Shown piece after piece: positions 44,321 through 55,494 of a stretch of DNA of 64,000 nt. Each line of letters starts with the position of its first letter. Within the stretch, counting starts at the first letter, position 1. The stretch covers positions 21,728,542-21,792,541 of the forward strand of contig OY821791.1 of assembly GCA_963682175.1 (NCBI GenBank), given 5' to 3'. A program made the translations under genes and the position numbers. This DNA is from Triglochin maritima (Eukaryota; Streptophyta; Magnoliopsida; Alismatales; Juncaginaceae). Below the pieces are notes generated by a model. That model had not been told where the DNA came from. It ran no database searches and was given only the letters and a program-made list of their open reading frames with translations.

Positions 44321-47300
44321 CACTCACACCCTTCCCCCTTTTCTCTACTCCTCTTCCCTTCTCTTCTCCTTATCACTCTCCTCCTCTCTCGTTCGTCTCT
44401 CCTCCTCTATCTCGCTCGCTCCTACTCTGTCTCATTCTCTACCTCGACCCTCCCTTCCCTATCTCGTTCCCTTCCCTATTCCCTCTTCTCCTCCTTCCCT
44501 TCTCTATCCTCTACTCATTCTCTCGCGCTCTCGTTCAATCTCTCCTTCTTCTTCTCTCTCTCCTCCCTTCTCCCTCTCCTCCTCTACTTTGCTCTCTCTG
44601 CTTCTACCTCCTCCTCCTGTCTCTCGTCATATCCCTCCGTCCCCTCCCTCTTATCCTTCTCCCTCTCTCCACCCCTCTCTTCCTCTCCTTTTCTCTCCCT
44701 CTCCCTCCTCCTCCTATTCCTCCCGTTCCTTCTCTCGTCTCCTTATCTCTCTCACCTTCCTTCTTTATCTCGTCATCTCCCTCTCTCTCCACTCTCCTTC
44801 TCCTTCTTCTTATCACTCTCCTCTCTTCTTTCTCCTTCTTTATCTCCCTCTTGTCCAACTCCTTCTTTTCCCCCTCCCCATTCCCTCTTTCTACTCCCCT
44901 CGCTCTCTCTCCTTCTTCTCCCTCCTCTCTCTTCCCTTCTCTCCCTTCTCCCTCTCCCCTTCTCTGTTCTCCTTCTCTCTTCTCTCCTTATCCATATCCC
45001 TCTTGTCTCATCTCTGTCTCTATCCTTCTGTCTCTTGTGCTTGTCTTCTCTACCTCCCTCGCCTCCTATTCTTCTCCTATGTCTTCCTTTCTTCCCTCCT
45101 CTCTCCTCCCTCATTGTCATTATCCTTCTCCTGCTCTCCCCCTTCTCATTTTCTCTCTCCTTCTATGCCTTTCACTCTTCTCCCCTGCCTCCTTTATCCC
45201 TCTTCTCCTTATCCCTTTCTCTTTATCTCTCTGTCCTCTCTCCTTCTCCTTCATTCTCTCATTTCTCCCGCTTCTCTTTTTCTCCCTCTCCTTCTCTCTC
45301 CTCTCCCTTTTCCCTATCCATCTCACCCTTCTCTCTGTCTCACTCACACTACCTCTCTACCCCCTCCCTCTTCTCTCCCACTCTCCCCTCTTCTCCTTCT
45401 CTCTCTCCTCATCTCTATCTCCCTCATATTCCTTCTCCTCTCCCTTCCTTCTTATCCCTCTCTCCTTTTTCTCTCCTTATCCTTCTTCTTCTTCTTCCCT
45501 CTCCCTCTTCTTACTCTTCTTTGCCTCCTATTTCCCTTCTCCTCCTCTCTCTGTCTCTCGTTGTCTCTCCTTCTATCCCAGTCTTTCTCCCCCTATCTCT
45601 TCTCCCTTCTCCCTCCTCCCTCTACTTCCCTTCTCTCCTTTCTCTCTCTTCCTCTTCTCTCCTCCTTTCCTCTCTTCTCTACCTCTCTCGTTTCTTCTCT
45701 CCTTGTCTCCCTCCTCTTCCCTCTTCTCCTTCATTCTCTATCTCCTTCTTATCCTTTTGTCCACTCCCTCCTTCTCTCGCTCTCTCTCTTCCTTCTTCTC
45801 TGTTCTCTCTCCTTCTCCCTCTACTTCTCTCGTTTCTCTGTTTCTCTCCATTTCCCTGCTTTATCCTCTCTCCCTCTCTCTCCTCCTCTCTCCTCTTCTC
45901 TATTCTCCTCCTCTCTCCCTCTTCCTTCTCTCTCTACTTTTCTTATCCTCTTTTTTCCACTCTCCCTTCTCGATCTCTCGTTCTCGCTCTCCGTCTCTCT
46001 TCTCTCCTCCTTTCCCCTCTCTCTTTTCTCCCTCTCTCTCTACTCTTGCCTACCTCTCCCCTCCTCTTCCCTCTTCTCCTTCTCTTCGTCTCCTTCTTCT
46101 CCCCTTCTACTTCTTCTCTCCGCCCTCTGCCTCTTATCCCTCTCTCCTTCTCTTTCTCTTTCTCTCTCTCCTCTTCTCACGTTTTCTCGCTTCTCCTTTT
46201 CTCATTTTCTCTCGTACTCCCTTTTATCCACTTTCTCTTTTCCTTCTCACTCGTTCCCTCTCTCCTTCTACTCTCTCCCTCTCCTTCTCTCGCTAGCTTA
46301 TCCATTTTTCCCTCTCCTCCCCCTTCTCTCTCTACTCTATCTTCTCCAACTCCTTTCTCCTTCTCTATCTCTCCACCCTTCTCGTTATCCTGACATGGAG
46401 AGAAGGAAGCGAGGAGCGAGAGGGGGAGAAGGATAGGAAGAGAGGGAATAGAGAGAAGGGAAGGACAGGGAAGATGAGAAGGAGAGGGGAATACCTTCTC
46501 TCTCTATCTCCTCCTTCCCTTCGCTGCACCTCTTCTCGTTCTCCCTCTCCCTTCCACTCTCCCATTCTCCCTCTTCTTCTCTCTCCTATCCTCTTCTCTT
46601 CCCCCATCTCTATTTTATCACTCACACCCTCCCCCCTTTTCTCTCCTCCTCTCCCCTTCTCTTCTCCTTATCGCTCTCCTCCTCTCTCATTTTGTCTCTC
46701 CTCCTCTATCTCTCTCGCTCCTACTCCCTCTCATTCTCATTCTCTACCTCTACCCTCCCTTCTCTATCTCATTCCCTTCCCTAATCCCTTTTCTCTTCAT
46801 TCCCTTCTCGATCCTCTACACATTCTCTCACTCTCTCGTTCAATCTCTCCTTCTTCTTCTCCCTCTCCTCCCTTCTCCCTCGCCTTTTCTACTTCACTCT
46901 CTCTACTTATTCGTCGTCCTCCTCTCTCTCTCTTCATATCACTCGGTCCCCTCCCTCTTCTCCTTCTCCCTCTCTCCCATGCCTCTTCTCCTTCTCCCTC
47001 CTCCTCTTACTCCTCTCGTTACTTCCTTCTTTGTCTCGTCATATCCCTCTCTATCCACTCTCCTTCTCCCTCTTCTTATCTCTCTCCTCTCTTCTTTCCT
47101 CTATTCTTTCTCCTTCTCTATCTTCCTTTTGTTCCTCTCCACCTTATCCCCCTCCCCCAGTTCCACCTTCTACTCCTCTCGCACTCTCTCCCTTCTTCTT
47201 CCTCCTCTCTCTTCCCTTCTCTCCCTTCTCCCTCTCCTCTTCTCTATTCTCCTTCTCTCTACTCTCCTTATCCATATCCCTGTTCTCTCTTCTTCGTCTC

Positions 47301-47672
47301 TATCCTTCTCTATCTTGTCCTTGTCTTCTCTACCTCCCTCTCCTCTTCTTCTTCTCCTCTGTCTTCTCTTCTTCCCTCCTCTCTCCTCCCTCATTGTCAT
47401 CATCGTTCTAATTTTCTCTCTACTTCTTTGTCTTTCTCTCTCTTCTCCCCTGCCTCCTTTATCCCTCTTCGCCTTATCCCTCTCTATTTATCTCTCTCCT
47501 CTCTCCTTCTCCTTCTTCTCTCCTTTCTCTCGTTTCCCCTTTTCTCCCTCTCTTTCTCTCTCCTCTCCATTCTCTCTCTCCGTCTCTACCTTCTCTCTGT
47601 CTCTCTCGCACTACCTCTATACCCCTCTCTCTTCTCTCCCACTATCCCCTCTTCTCCTTCTCTGTCTCTCTG
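44321..47672 (-). repeat. Polypurine satellite, inverted array (purine on minus)
   Basis: Plus strand C/T-rich for 3.35 kb except the island at 46391-46494. It starts at 44321 with cactcacaccc, the complement of the gggtgtgagtg word that precedes an island by about 155 bp in the 2.3-kb unit, so just under one full unit lies between that place and the island. It ends at a short palindrome joining it to an oppositely oriented copy. Its stop-free frames in all three registers result from the lack of A and G, not from genes. Confidence 0.87.
46391..46494 (-). repeat. Strand-switch island of the satellite (6)
   Basis: Purine island in pyrimidine sequence; anchor ggacagggaag at 46463-46473. Confidence 0.8.
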
Positions 47673-47683
47673 CAAAACAGAGA
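47667..47683. repeat. Palindromic inversion junction in the satellite
   Basis: TCTCTG, caaaa, CAGAGA. Left of it the purine strand is minus; right of it the purine strand is plus. The unit positions on either side differ, so this is a rearrangement junction. Confidence 0.8.
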
Positions 47684-47798
47684 TGAGTGAAGAGAAGAGG
47701 ATAGGAGAGAGTAGAAGAGGGAGAAGGGGAGGGGGGAAGGGAGAGGGAGAACAAGAAGAGGTGCAAGGAAAGGGAAGAAGAAATAGAGAGAGAAGGAG

Positions 47799-47899
47799 TT
47801 CCCCATCCTTCTTATCTCCCCTGTCCTTCCCTTCTCTTTATCCCCTTTCTTCGTATCCTTCTCCCCCATTCGCTCCTCGCTTCCTTCTCTCCTTGTTAA
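47799..47899 (+). repeat. Strand-switch island of the satellite (7)
   Basis: Pyrimidine island; anchor ctcccctgtcc at about 47816, end ccttgttaag. Confidence 0.78.
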
Positions 47900-48330
47900 G
47901 ATAATGGAAGGGTGGAGAGATAGAGAAGGCGAGAGGAGATGGAGAAGAGAGAGTAGAGAGAGAAGGGAGAGGAGAGCAAAAATTGGAGAAGCAAGCGAGA
48001 GAAGGAGAGGGAGAGAGTAGAAGGAGAAGGGTAGAAGGACAATGAGAGAGGGAACGAGTGACAAGGATAAGAGAAAGTGGATAAACGGGTGAACGAGAGA
48101 GAATGAGAAAAGGATAAGCAAGAGAATGTGTGAAGAGGAGAGAGAGAAAGAGAGAGGGATAAGAGGGAGAGGGCGGAGAGAAGAAGGAGATGAAGAGGAG
48201 GGGAGAGGTAGGCAAGAGTAGAGAGAGGGAGAAAGGAGAGAGAGGAAAGGGAGAGAGAAGAGACGAGAGCGAGAACGAGAGATCGAGAAGGGAGAGTGGA
48301 GAAAAGAGCATAAGAAGAGTAGAGAGAGAA

Positions 48331-48409
48331 GGAAGAGGGAGAGAGGAGGAGAATAGAGAAGAGGAGAGAGGAGGAGAGAGGGAGAGAAGGGAGATAGAGG
48401 ATAAGAAGG
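48331..48409 (+). repeat. 79-bp satellite duplication flanking a LINE fragment (left)
   Basis: Near-identical to 49175-49254, on the other side of the LINE reverse-transcriptase fragment. Confidence 0.75.
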
Positions 48410-49174
48410 CTCCCGCGGTGGTTGAGGATTATAGACTAATCACATCGTGCAATATGATGTATAGGTTCATTGCTAAGGTTCTTGCGAACCGGTTGAAGGA
48501 CTTGTTTCCAAAACTTGTTGGGGAAACTCAAAGTGCTTTTGTCCAAGGAAGATGGATTAGCGATAATATACTTCTTGCGCATAAGCGTTGCCACAGTTTT
48601 TATCTTGCAAGTGGACGTGGACGGATGTGAATCAAGTTGGATTTGAGGAAAGTCTATGATTCACTCTCGTGGGAGTTCTTGGACCAAGTTATGGTGAGAT
48701 TTTGGTTCCCGGATAAGTGGTGGAAGGTTATTATGGCTTGTGTTGAAGCCTCCTTTGTAATAACGGTAAATGGAGCAAACTCATCACCATTTCGAGTGGG
48801 CAATGGATTGCGGCATGGGGACCCTTTGGCAGCCTAGTTGTTTGTCTTATGCATGGAAGTATGGAGTGAGATAGTGAAGATGGCGGTGAGGGAAGGGAAG
48901 ATTGAGCCTCTAGTTTGTGGGGCCGTAGTCGTATTACACTTGTTGTTCGTCGACGATGTCCTCATGTTTGCTACGGCCACGAAGGAGAATGCCAAAGGAA
49001 TAAAGAAAGTTCTTGACGAGTTCACGGCACGCTCGGGGATGCGATTTGGTGCTTCAAAGAGTCAAATTTTTATGGCTGGGGAAGTGGCACTTGGCGAGTG
49101 AATTGTGGAGCATCTTGGTATGGAGCACAAGGAGTTCCCGATTGTTTATCTTGGCCTTCCCTTACTCTTAGGTA
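48403..49174 (+). pseudogene. LINE 5: captured reverse-transcriptase core fragment
   Basis: It contains only RT: KKAPAVVEDY, then SAFVQGRWISDNILLAH, KLDLRKVYDSLSW and FVDD near 48952, ending PIVYLGLPLLLG. Stops lie at 48628 (TGA), 48835 (TAG) and 49100 (TGA). It has neither a LINE 5' end, a 3' UTR nor poly(A), so it did not arrive by ordinary retrotransposition. A 79-bp stretch of satellite is duplicated on both sides. Confidence 0.85.
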
Positions 49175-49445
49175 GGAAGAGGGAGAGAGGAGGAGAATAG
49201 AGAAGAGGAGAGAGGAGGAGAGAGGGAGAGAAGGGAGAGAGGATAAAGAAGGGAAAGGGAGAGAAACGGAGAAACGAGAGAAGTAGAGGGAGAAAGAGAG
49301 AGGACGGACAAGAAGGAAGAGAGAGAGCGAGAGAAGGAGGAAGTGGACAAGAGGATAAGAGGGAGATAGAGAATGAAGGAGAAGAGGCAGGAAACAAGGA
49401 GAGAAGGAACGAGAGACGTAGAGAAGAGAGGGAGGAGGAGATAAG
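49175..49445 (+). repeat. Polypurine satellite fragment between LINE fragments
   Basis: The block order continues from 48331 onward. The first 79 bp duplicate the sequence left of LINE 5. Confidence 0.8.
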
Positions 49446-49885
49446 ACCACCATCCATTTGGCTTGCAAGACCACCATCCACCTCCTCATGGGCATGGAAA
49501 GGGATACTCCGAGTCCGAGACATTGCTAGAAGGCACATCGAATATGTGGTGAGAAATGGTGAAGACATCCGGTTTTTCTAATACCGTTGGTGTGGAGAAC
49601 CGTTTCAAAGTGAAAGTTGGCGGGAGCAGCTACACTATGAATTAGGAGTGTCGTGGGACACAAGAGTGTCGTACTTCATTAGAGACGGAAAGTGGAACCT
49701 CCCACCACCACGCTGCACCTGTATGGAGGGAGTCCACCAAAGAATATTGAATACAAAAATTCATGGAGGCATGGACCACCCCCAAACGAGTGGACAGAAT
49801 GGGGGAGGCACTTGACATCAAAGAAGTGTGGGGATGGGTAAAGACGTCGGGGAGAAAGGTAGCTTGGGCAGGAATGGTTTGGTAA
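49446..49885 (+). pseudogene. LINE 6: C-terminal ORF2 fragment
   Basis: It matches LINE 1 from about 10650 down to 10230: WLARPPSTSSWAWKG, then DIRFF, WCGEPFQ, GVSWDTRVSYF and NLPPPRC, with several stops and frame changes. The start repeats gaccaccatcca twice. It may be the distal part of the copy that gave LINE 5, with about 0.7 kb between them replaced by satellite. It is cut at 49885 by the gag-only LTR element. Confidence 0.8.
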
Positions 49886-50046
49886 AGACAAAACTCGTCC
49901 TCTAGCGAAACTTGGGGGTTTAAAGGCTTGTTGCACATGCTAAGTGCAACCGTGATTCCTACGAAAGTGAGTTAGGATTTCCCTGTTTTCATTTTTCTTA
50001 TATTCTGTTTCGCTAGGGACTAGCAAAATCTAGGTGTGGGGGTATT
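49886..50046 (+). mobile_element. 3' internal remnant upstream of the left LTR, with polypurine tract
   Basis: This 161-bp stretch repeats 55334-55494, the end of the internal region just before the right LTR, including ctagcaaaatctagg and ggtgtggggg. Its presence before the left LTR implies an earlier LTR-internal-LTR tandem whose left part was lost. Confidence 0.8.
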
Positions 50047-51435
50047 TCATGCATTGCATACATTGCATCATATGTCTTTCATTTAGATTAATTTTATATC
50101 AATAAATGCTACTAAGGAATGTGTTTAGTCTTATTTACAGAATACAGGGACCTGAATGCAAATTACCCATATCCCGAGCATAAATGCGTGCAAGAGACTC
50201 ATTCCTGGCATAAAGACCAAGTTCAAGATTATCGGGTTTCAAATGGAAATGCATCCAAGCAAAAATGCATTCAAGACCTAATTACAAAAAGGACAAGGAC
50301 TTAAGCACAAAAGTAGACAAGGACTTAATTGCAAAAAGTCAAGGACCTAATTGCAAATTACGAGTAGCTTTTATTATTATGGAGAAAATCGAAAGAAAAA
50401 TCAATGTGGATCTCCAAATATATAAAGAAATAAAGTCGGAGCTCAAAAGAAAGGAAAGAATCAATCCAGATGCGCAAAGGATATTGAAATCATACCATAA
50501 ACACACAGGAAAAATCCGGATTAAATCGGAGCTAAAAAGGTGGCGAATCCGCCGCACCTTATGTACAAAATACGGCGAATCCGCCGCACCATATGTACAA
50601 AATGCGGCGAATCCGCCGCACCTTATGTACAAAATGCGGCGAATCCACCGCACCAAATTAGATCCAATCCGCCGCACCTTATGTACAAAATGCGGCGAAT
50701 CCGCCGCACCTTATGTATTTGATGCGGCGAATCTGCCGCACCAAATTAGATCCATGCTCTAAAATTTTTACCGGTTGCGTGTTGACGCGTGTACTTTCCT
50801 ATTTTATACCTAAGTCCCTTGTATCGTCTATAAATAGCCCTGAAACGATGTTGTAGAGGATCTTCTTAATTTTAACCTTAGTTTTTAATTCTTAGTCTTA
50901 GTTTTGTATACTTCTTTTTAGCAATAAAATTCTGTTGGTTTATTTTGTGTTTTTACTCTTCTTTCTTAGTTTCTCTAGGACCCCTTCTCCTCCTTTCCAT
51001 CCATGAGTTTCTAACTCTTTCCAAAGGGTGGATGTGACGGATTTAGGGTGAAGAGAAGAAGAATAAAAGTTATTATTTTAATTTCGTGTTAGTATATTGT
51101 GATTACTTGAGTTTATGTTAAATCATTCATCATGTAATGCTTTATAACTAATATGATTTATTATAAGTTTCTGAATTCTCTAATCTAAACCCAATACCTA
51201 AACCTCCACCCAACGGAATTCACCATCTTTGTTCTTATTTTAGTTTTATTTGTTCATGTTTCGTCTTTAGAAAATTAAAACCCAAAAATCTCAAAACCAA
51301 ACTTATTCTTCTCTCCTTCTTTCCCCTAATCGAAAATCACACTAATAACAAATCTCTCCCTCCTTGTGTTCGACCCGTATTTGCCACGTCTTCATTGACG
51401 CCGTGCACTTGCGGTATAGATTAAAATTCACATCA
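50047..51435 (+). mobile_element. Left LTR of gag-only Athila/Tat-like element
   Basis: 1389 bp ending ATTCACATCA. The start is aligned to TGATG of the right LTR; here the bases are TCATG. It has a hairpin minisatellite (50541-50750), a TATA box (ctataaata near 50829), a polyadenylation-like aataaa near 50923 and the gtgcacttgcggtata end. Similarity to the right LTR is very high outside the minisatellite. Confidence 0.88.
50541..50750 (+). repeat. Hairpin-forming 32-bp minisatellite in left LTR
   Basis: About seven units with the core ggcgaatccgccgcacc. Within units tgcggcg-aatc-cgccgca is a 7-bp stem with a 4-base loop. The right LTR has only two units (55990-56044). Confidence 0.88.
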
Positions 51436-51441
51436 AGTTTT

Positions 51442-51459
51442 TGGCGCTGTTGACGGGGA
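51442..51459 (+). other. Primer binding site, tRNA-Asp type
   Basis: TGGCGCTGTTGACGGGGA differs at two positions from TGGCGCCGTTGCCGGGGA, the complement of plant tRNA-Asp used by Athila/Tat elements. Confidence 0.85.
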
Positions 51460-52728
51460 GGCGACGCAGATTTTGTTTATTTTTGTGATTTCGATTTTAT
51501 CTTGTTTATCTTGTGCGTGATCTAATAATTTGGGTTTGCGTTTCAGGAGAAAACAGAGTGCGCGGCGAAATCCGGGCACATTTGGAGCAAGAAGGGCGAT
51601 GGAATCGCCGCACACCAAGAAGCATCTGGGGCGGAATCGCCGCACATTTGAAGCATATGGGCTTCAATTTTTTCTGAGGTCATCGCCATCTCTGGGTGGA
51701 CGCATAGAGCATCTGGGAATTCTCGAGAGCGGGCGGCGAACCCGTCTGAGCATTGCGGAGGTAACTTTTCTTGCCTTTCTCGTAAAATATTAATTTTTGA
51801 AAGGTTCCTTTTCGTAGAACTGCACGTGTTAGGGCAAATTCCATAATTGGCAATAATTCAAATCTGACCTAAAAATTGGCAAAATTAGAAGGACTTAGTG
51901 CATGCATCATATAATGTTTTGTTTGCATTATTCTTGCTAAATTCTTGCAAATTATTTTTATTGTTGAAGAGTGCTGGAGGCAAGGTACGTATCGCGTTTT
52001 TATCGATTGCATTTAAGCATATAATCTAGTTTGCATACAACCTTGCAATTGCCCCCAATTAAAGACCAATGTTTGACTATCTTTGCTAGATTTAAGTTAA
52101 ACTATCTTAAGGGCAACTCCGTAGGAAAAGATACGGTGGGGATTTCATCACCCTTCCGTGGCCCACAAATCACAATCCTAAAGTGTCACCCAATCTTTAA
52201 AATTAAAAACAATTAGACATTGGCCCCTAAGGACTCAGACTCAATTAAGGAGAAGATTGGTTTGACTTGCTATGACCTGAAGCTGATCGAATTTAATTTG
52301 GTGTCTAGAAAGTGTTTTTGTGTTGACGTAAGTCTTCCAAGCGAAATGGTTGTCTAATTGGCACCGACTCTGTCGGAAGCGCCCCCACTAGCTATACACG
52401 GCCTGGCCAAATTGGTTTGATTAGTGAGGGAGGTGAATCAAGCAAATCAATTCGACTCAACCAGTTAGGAGTCCTCTAGATTTAAGCGACACTAGGTCTA
52501 GGATTGTTTGAACCGTGCTTGTTTAGGAAACTTCTGACCAACCCTCTTATCTATCTTTTAGAGTTAAGTTTCCTTTCTCCTCTGAGTCATCTTCTTCTCA
52601 CTTTTTTCTACGTTATAGTCTCCTCCCCTTTACACTCTCTGGTAGCGTTTTTAGGGTCGAGTCGAGCACTTTTTACGAGTTTAGCCTCGTGGTAGTGAGA
52701 GTGGTCGACTCTAGAGCTCCTTGTGAAA
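51460..52728 (+). other. Leader of the gag-only element
   Basis: 1.27 kb without a supported coding frame. Near 51600-51650 it contains two gcggaatcgccgcac-like words related to the LTR hairpin units. A polypyrimidine-rich patch lies near 52545-52640. Confidence 0.6.
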
Positions 52729-53754
52729 ATGGAAGGTTACATGGGCGACCATCCATATCATTGTTGGGACCAGGACAATTCGTCCTGGTATTCCGGACCC
52801 ATGCAACCTGGGGTGGCTCAGACTAACACCCCATATGGTTGGGACAATCCTAATTGTGTGACTGAGCAATCTTCATATTGGGGTAACATGAGAGAGGCAC
52901 CGACTGCTAGACCACAATCTAGTTATGTCGGATCATATGCTGGTCAACAAACTGAGACATTACAACAAACTTTTGCCTCCTTCATGCGTAGGACAGACAA
53001 CAGGAGTGCACCGATGGCTCCAGTAGCCGTACCGTGCGACTGTTGTGGGTTGAGTGGTCATGTTATGAGGGAATGCCCTTATGTTCCCCCAGCGCCTGAG
53101 TATGAGCATACATTTTCCCAAAACGCTCAATATGACTATTACGCATCCGCGTACAACTCGAGAGTGATGGATTCGTGGACAGACAATTCATATCCAAATT
53201 CTTATACTTCATTTTCACCGCAGTATCCTCCTCCCGAATACCCAGAATTCTACCAACACCCCACTCCAAATCATTGGACTTATTCTCAGCCCATCAACAC
53301 CCAACCTAAAAATTTCCCAACCTCTGACTTGAACCTCATAGTTGACCGCATACCTGATTCCCTGGAACAAACTTTCCTTACGTTCATGGAATCCACTCAA
53401 CAGTCCGTACAAAATATGGTACTGCAATTAAGTCAAATGTCGCAGCAATTACGTGAGGAAAGTAACTTTTCGTGTCAACATGAGGATTCACCTTTTGATA
53501 TCGAACCACCACCACATCCACAAATTCAAAGCACAATCTTTCAAAGCCAAACTCCTAGTCAGTCTGAAGGACTTGGGGTTTCATTTCACGATCACTTAGT
53601 GGAGGATTCGATACACATTGAGAATAAAATTGACCAATTTCATCATGAGTCGGCCAAGGATTGTGCCTTATCTTCTTGCCCCGTGGCCCTTGAGCCACAT
53701 GATCTTCATGTTGTACCTCTTAAGGACACCTCCGGTGGAGCAAGATCTCCCTAG
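52729..53754 (+). CDS. Gag-like CCHC protein of a gag-only LTR element
   Basis: Open for 341 codons from the ATG at 52729 (MEGYMGDHPYHCWDQ). It is rich in Tyr, Gln, Pro, Ser and Asn and probably disordered. One zinc knuckle, C-x2-C-x4-H-x4-C (CDCCGLSGHVMREC), lies at about residues 103-116. A helical-looking segment (DSLEQTFLTFMESTQQ, then MVLQLSQMSQQL) lies near residues 210-245. I do not see a standard Retrotrans_gag core. A frameshift near 53735 probably separates it from the following frame. It would bind element RNA; replication would need pol from another element. Confidence 0.7.
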   Translation: MEGYMGDHPYHCWDQDNSSWYSGPMQPGVAQTNTPYGWDNPNCVTEQSSYWGNMREAPTARPQSSYVGSYAGQQTETLQQTFASFMRRTDNRSAPMAPVAVPCDCCGLSGHVMRECPYVPPAPEYEHTFSQNAQYDYYASAYNSRVMDSWTDNSYPNSYTSFSPQYPPPEYPEFYQHPTPNHWTYSQPINTQPKNFPTSDLNLIVDRIPDSLEQTFLTFMESTQQSVQNMVLQLSQMSQQLREESNFSCQHEDSPFDIEPPPHPQIQSTIFQSQTPSQSEGLGVSFHDHLVEDSIHIENKIDQFHHESAKDCALSSCPVALEPHDLHVVPLKDTSGGARSP

Positions 53755-54211
53755 CACCCTCAATTTTAAACAACCTGATGAGAGTTTGCCTCTCACTATT
53801 GTTCCTGATCATCTTGGAAATGATGGAACATCAAACGACTACATTGCTCATGAGGGTATTAGGAGTTCCTTGGAGGATACCTTGGGTATGAGACCCATTT
53901 TATGTTCGCCTGGTGAGTCGGACTTGCCTAACGAGGCTCTCGACCTCGCTCCGACGCACCAGCCAGTTGGTTGGAGAGTTTGGATTGACGATCATAACTT
54001 CAGGACCGTAACGGGAGAAACTCTTCTTCCGTTGCCCCCTATTTCCCAAACTCTCGAGAGGTTCAAGCTCTTTCAGTTTGATCCTTTGTATGAGACGCAT
54101 TTGCGTCCAATTCATGAACCTCTCATTTCTTCTTGTGCTCTTTGTGAAGGGGGCCCCCGCATGAATATTCTGGCCCCGCGTGGTGTCATGTTCCCTTTTG
54201 AGGTCTTTTGA
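53735..54211 (+). pseudogene. Downstream continuation of the gag-like frame
   Basis: In the next frame an acidic, Pro/Leu-rich segment of about 155 residues follows at once (phrases such as PDHLGNDGTSND, GWRVWIDDHNFRTVTG and LKPISQTL-like LPPISQTLERFKLF). It ends in TGA at 54209. It has no start of its own before 53800, so it is best read as the C-terminal part of the preceding protein split by a frameshift. I do not recognise the domain. Confidence 0.5.
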
Positions 54212-55494
54212 CAAATGGAGATGGGAACATATGTTTGTACATAGTTATATATTTTAAAAAAAAAACTCCTTCAGTGAGCATTGTTTGTTTGGTCCTCATT
54301 TGTTTCCCGTATTTGAATCCCTTCTTTAGTATCTCACAAGTTTTGAGGGAATTCGGGTTTTGTCCATCAACATAGCCATGAACTTTCCTTTGTACTTCAC
54401 GTTGGTGAGAGCTTTTCCTTTTCATGCATAAATCCAGGTAGTATTTTGCTCACATTCATTGAGGACAATGCATGATTTAGGTATGGGGGGTATTTATCTA
54501 TCTATCTGTTTTATTTTTCTGTTCTTTAAAAAATGTTTTATTTTTCTGTTCTTTAAAAAATAAATCAATGTTTCATTACATAGCTTAAGATTGAACTGCC
54601 AAAACCCGTGTACGAATTGCATTGAGTTTTTGTTCCTTATTATATAGTTCTGCTTGTAGAAATTATGACATAAATCTAAGTTCCAAAGAAATAACCCATT
54701 GCCCTTTAAGACATGTATGCACTTAAATTGGATGAATCAAATCTTTGAAGTGGTTGATAAAAAGCAGAGGTTGAGGAAAGTATACCGGGAAGTGTGGACT
54801 TCTAATAGCAATTAAGCTTTGAGGAAAATAAAAGAGGAATAAAAGTAAGCACATTTTGCAAAATGATTACAAAAGCCCAAGCCTTAGAGTCACTGGTCCG
54901 TAGGGGTATCTTAAAACCTGGTAACTTGAGTCTGCCAGCTCGGGATTATCGACCAAACTCGCTACACGAATGCAAAAAGGGTAAAAGTGTCAGAAAAAGC
55001 AAATGTGTTGAATCACGGAAAAAGAAAAGAAAAAAAATTAAAAATACTCAAGGCCCAAAGCTAAAAGAATGATCCATGCCATGGTTGATCCAAATGATAC
55101 TTCACCACCAGAGGAGGCGTGCAAAATAATTTAAGTAATAACATGTGTAGAAGGGTTAGTGGTGTGAATATTGGAGGAATGAAGACCAAGTCAGAATTTG
55201 TATGAGTTAGATTTATATAATGAGCATGCAAGAATTCTAAGTGAGATGTATAAGGTTGAGGTGGAGATATTGAGAGTTGTTAATGGAATGTTGAATTAAG
55301 ACTTTGTGGGTGTGTCAACTGAAAACCCTTACGAGACAAAACTCGTCCTCTAAGGAAACTTGGGGGTTCAAAGGCTTGTTGCACATGCTAAGTGCAACCG
55401 TGATTCCTACGAAAGTGAGTTAGCATTTCCCTGTTTTCATTTTTCTTATATTCTGTTTTGCTAGGGACTAGCAAAATCTAGGTGTGGGGGTATT
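54212..55494 (+). other. Non-coding 3' internal region and polypurine tract
   Basis: AT-rich, with no protease, RT, RNase H or integrase. It has the phrase attgaggacaatgcatg followed by ggtatgggggg (about 54460-54490) often seen after the last ORF of Athila/Tat elements. The tract ggtgtggggg (55481-55490) precedes the right LTR. Confidence 0.65.

Larger units (their letters stand above)
47678..48409 (+). repeat. Polypurine satellite, direct copy after inversion
   Basis: It starts at the acagagatgag word that precedes an island in other copies, passes the island at 47799 and continues in unit order until a LINE fragment at about 48403. Confidence 0.85.

Noticed and set aside
44173..46436. Three overlapping open frames of about 700 codons each
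   Set aside because: All three frames of one strand are open together because the strand lacks the A and G needed for stop codons. Products are Ser/Leu/Pro low complexity. They are satellite, not genes.
50539..50755. Possible CRISPR-like array of 32-bp repeats
   Set aside because: Units abut without unique spacers, lie in a plant LTR and differ in number between the two LTRs. It is a minisatellite.
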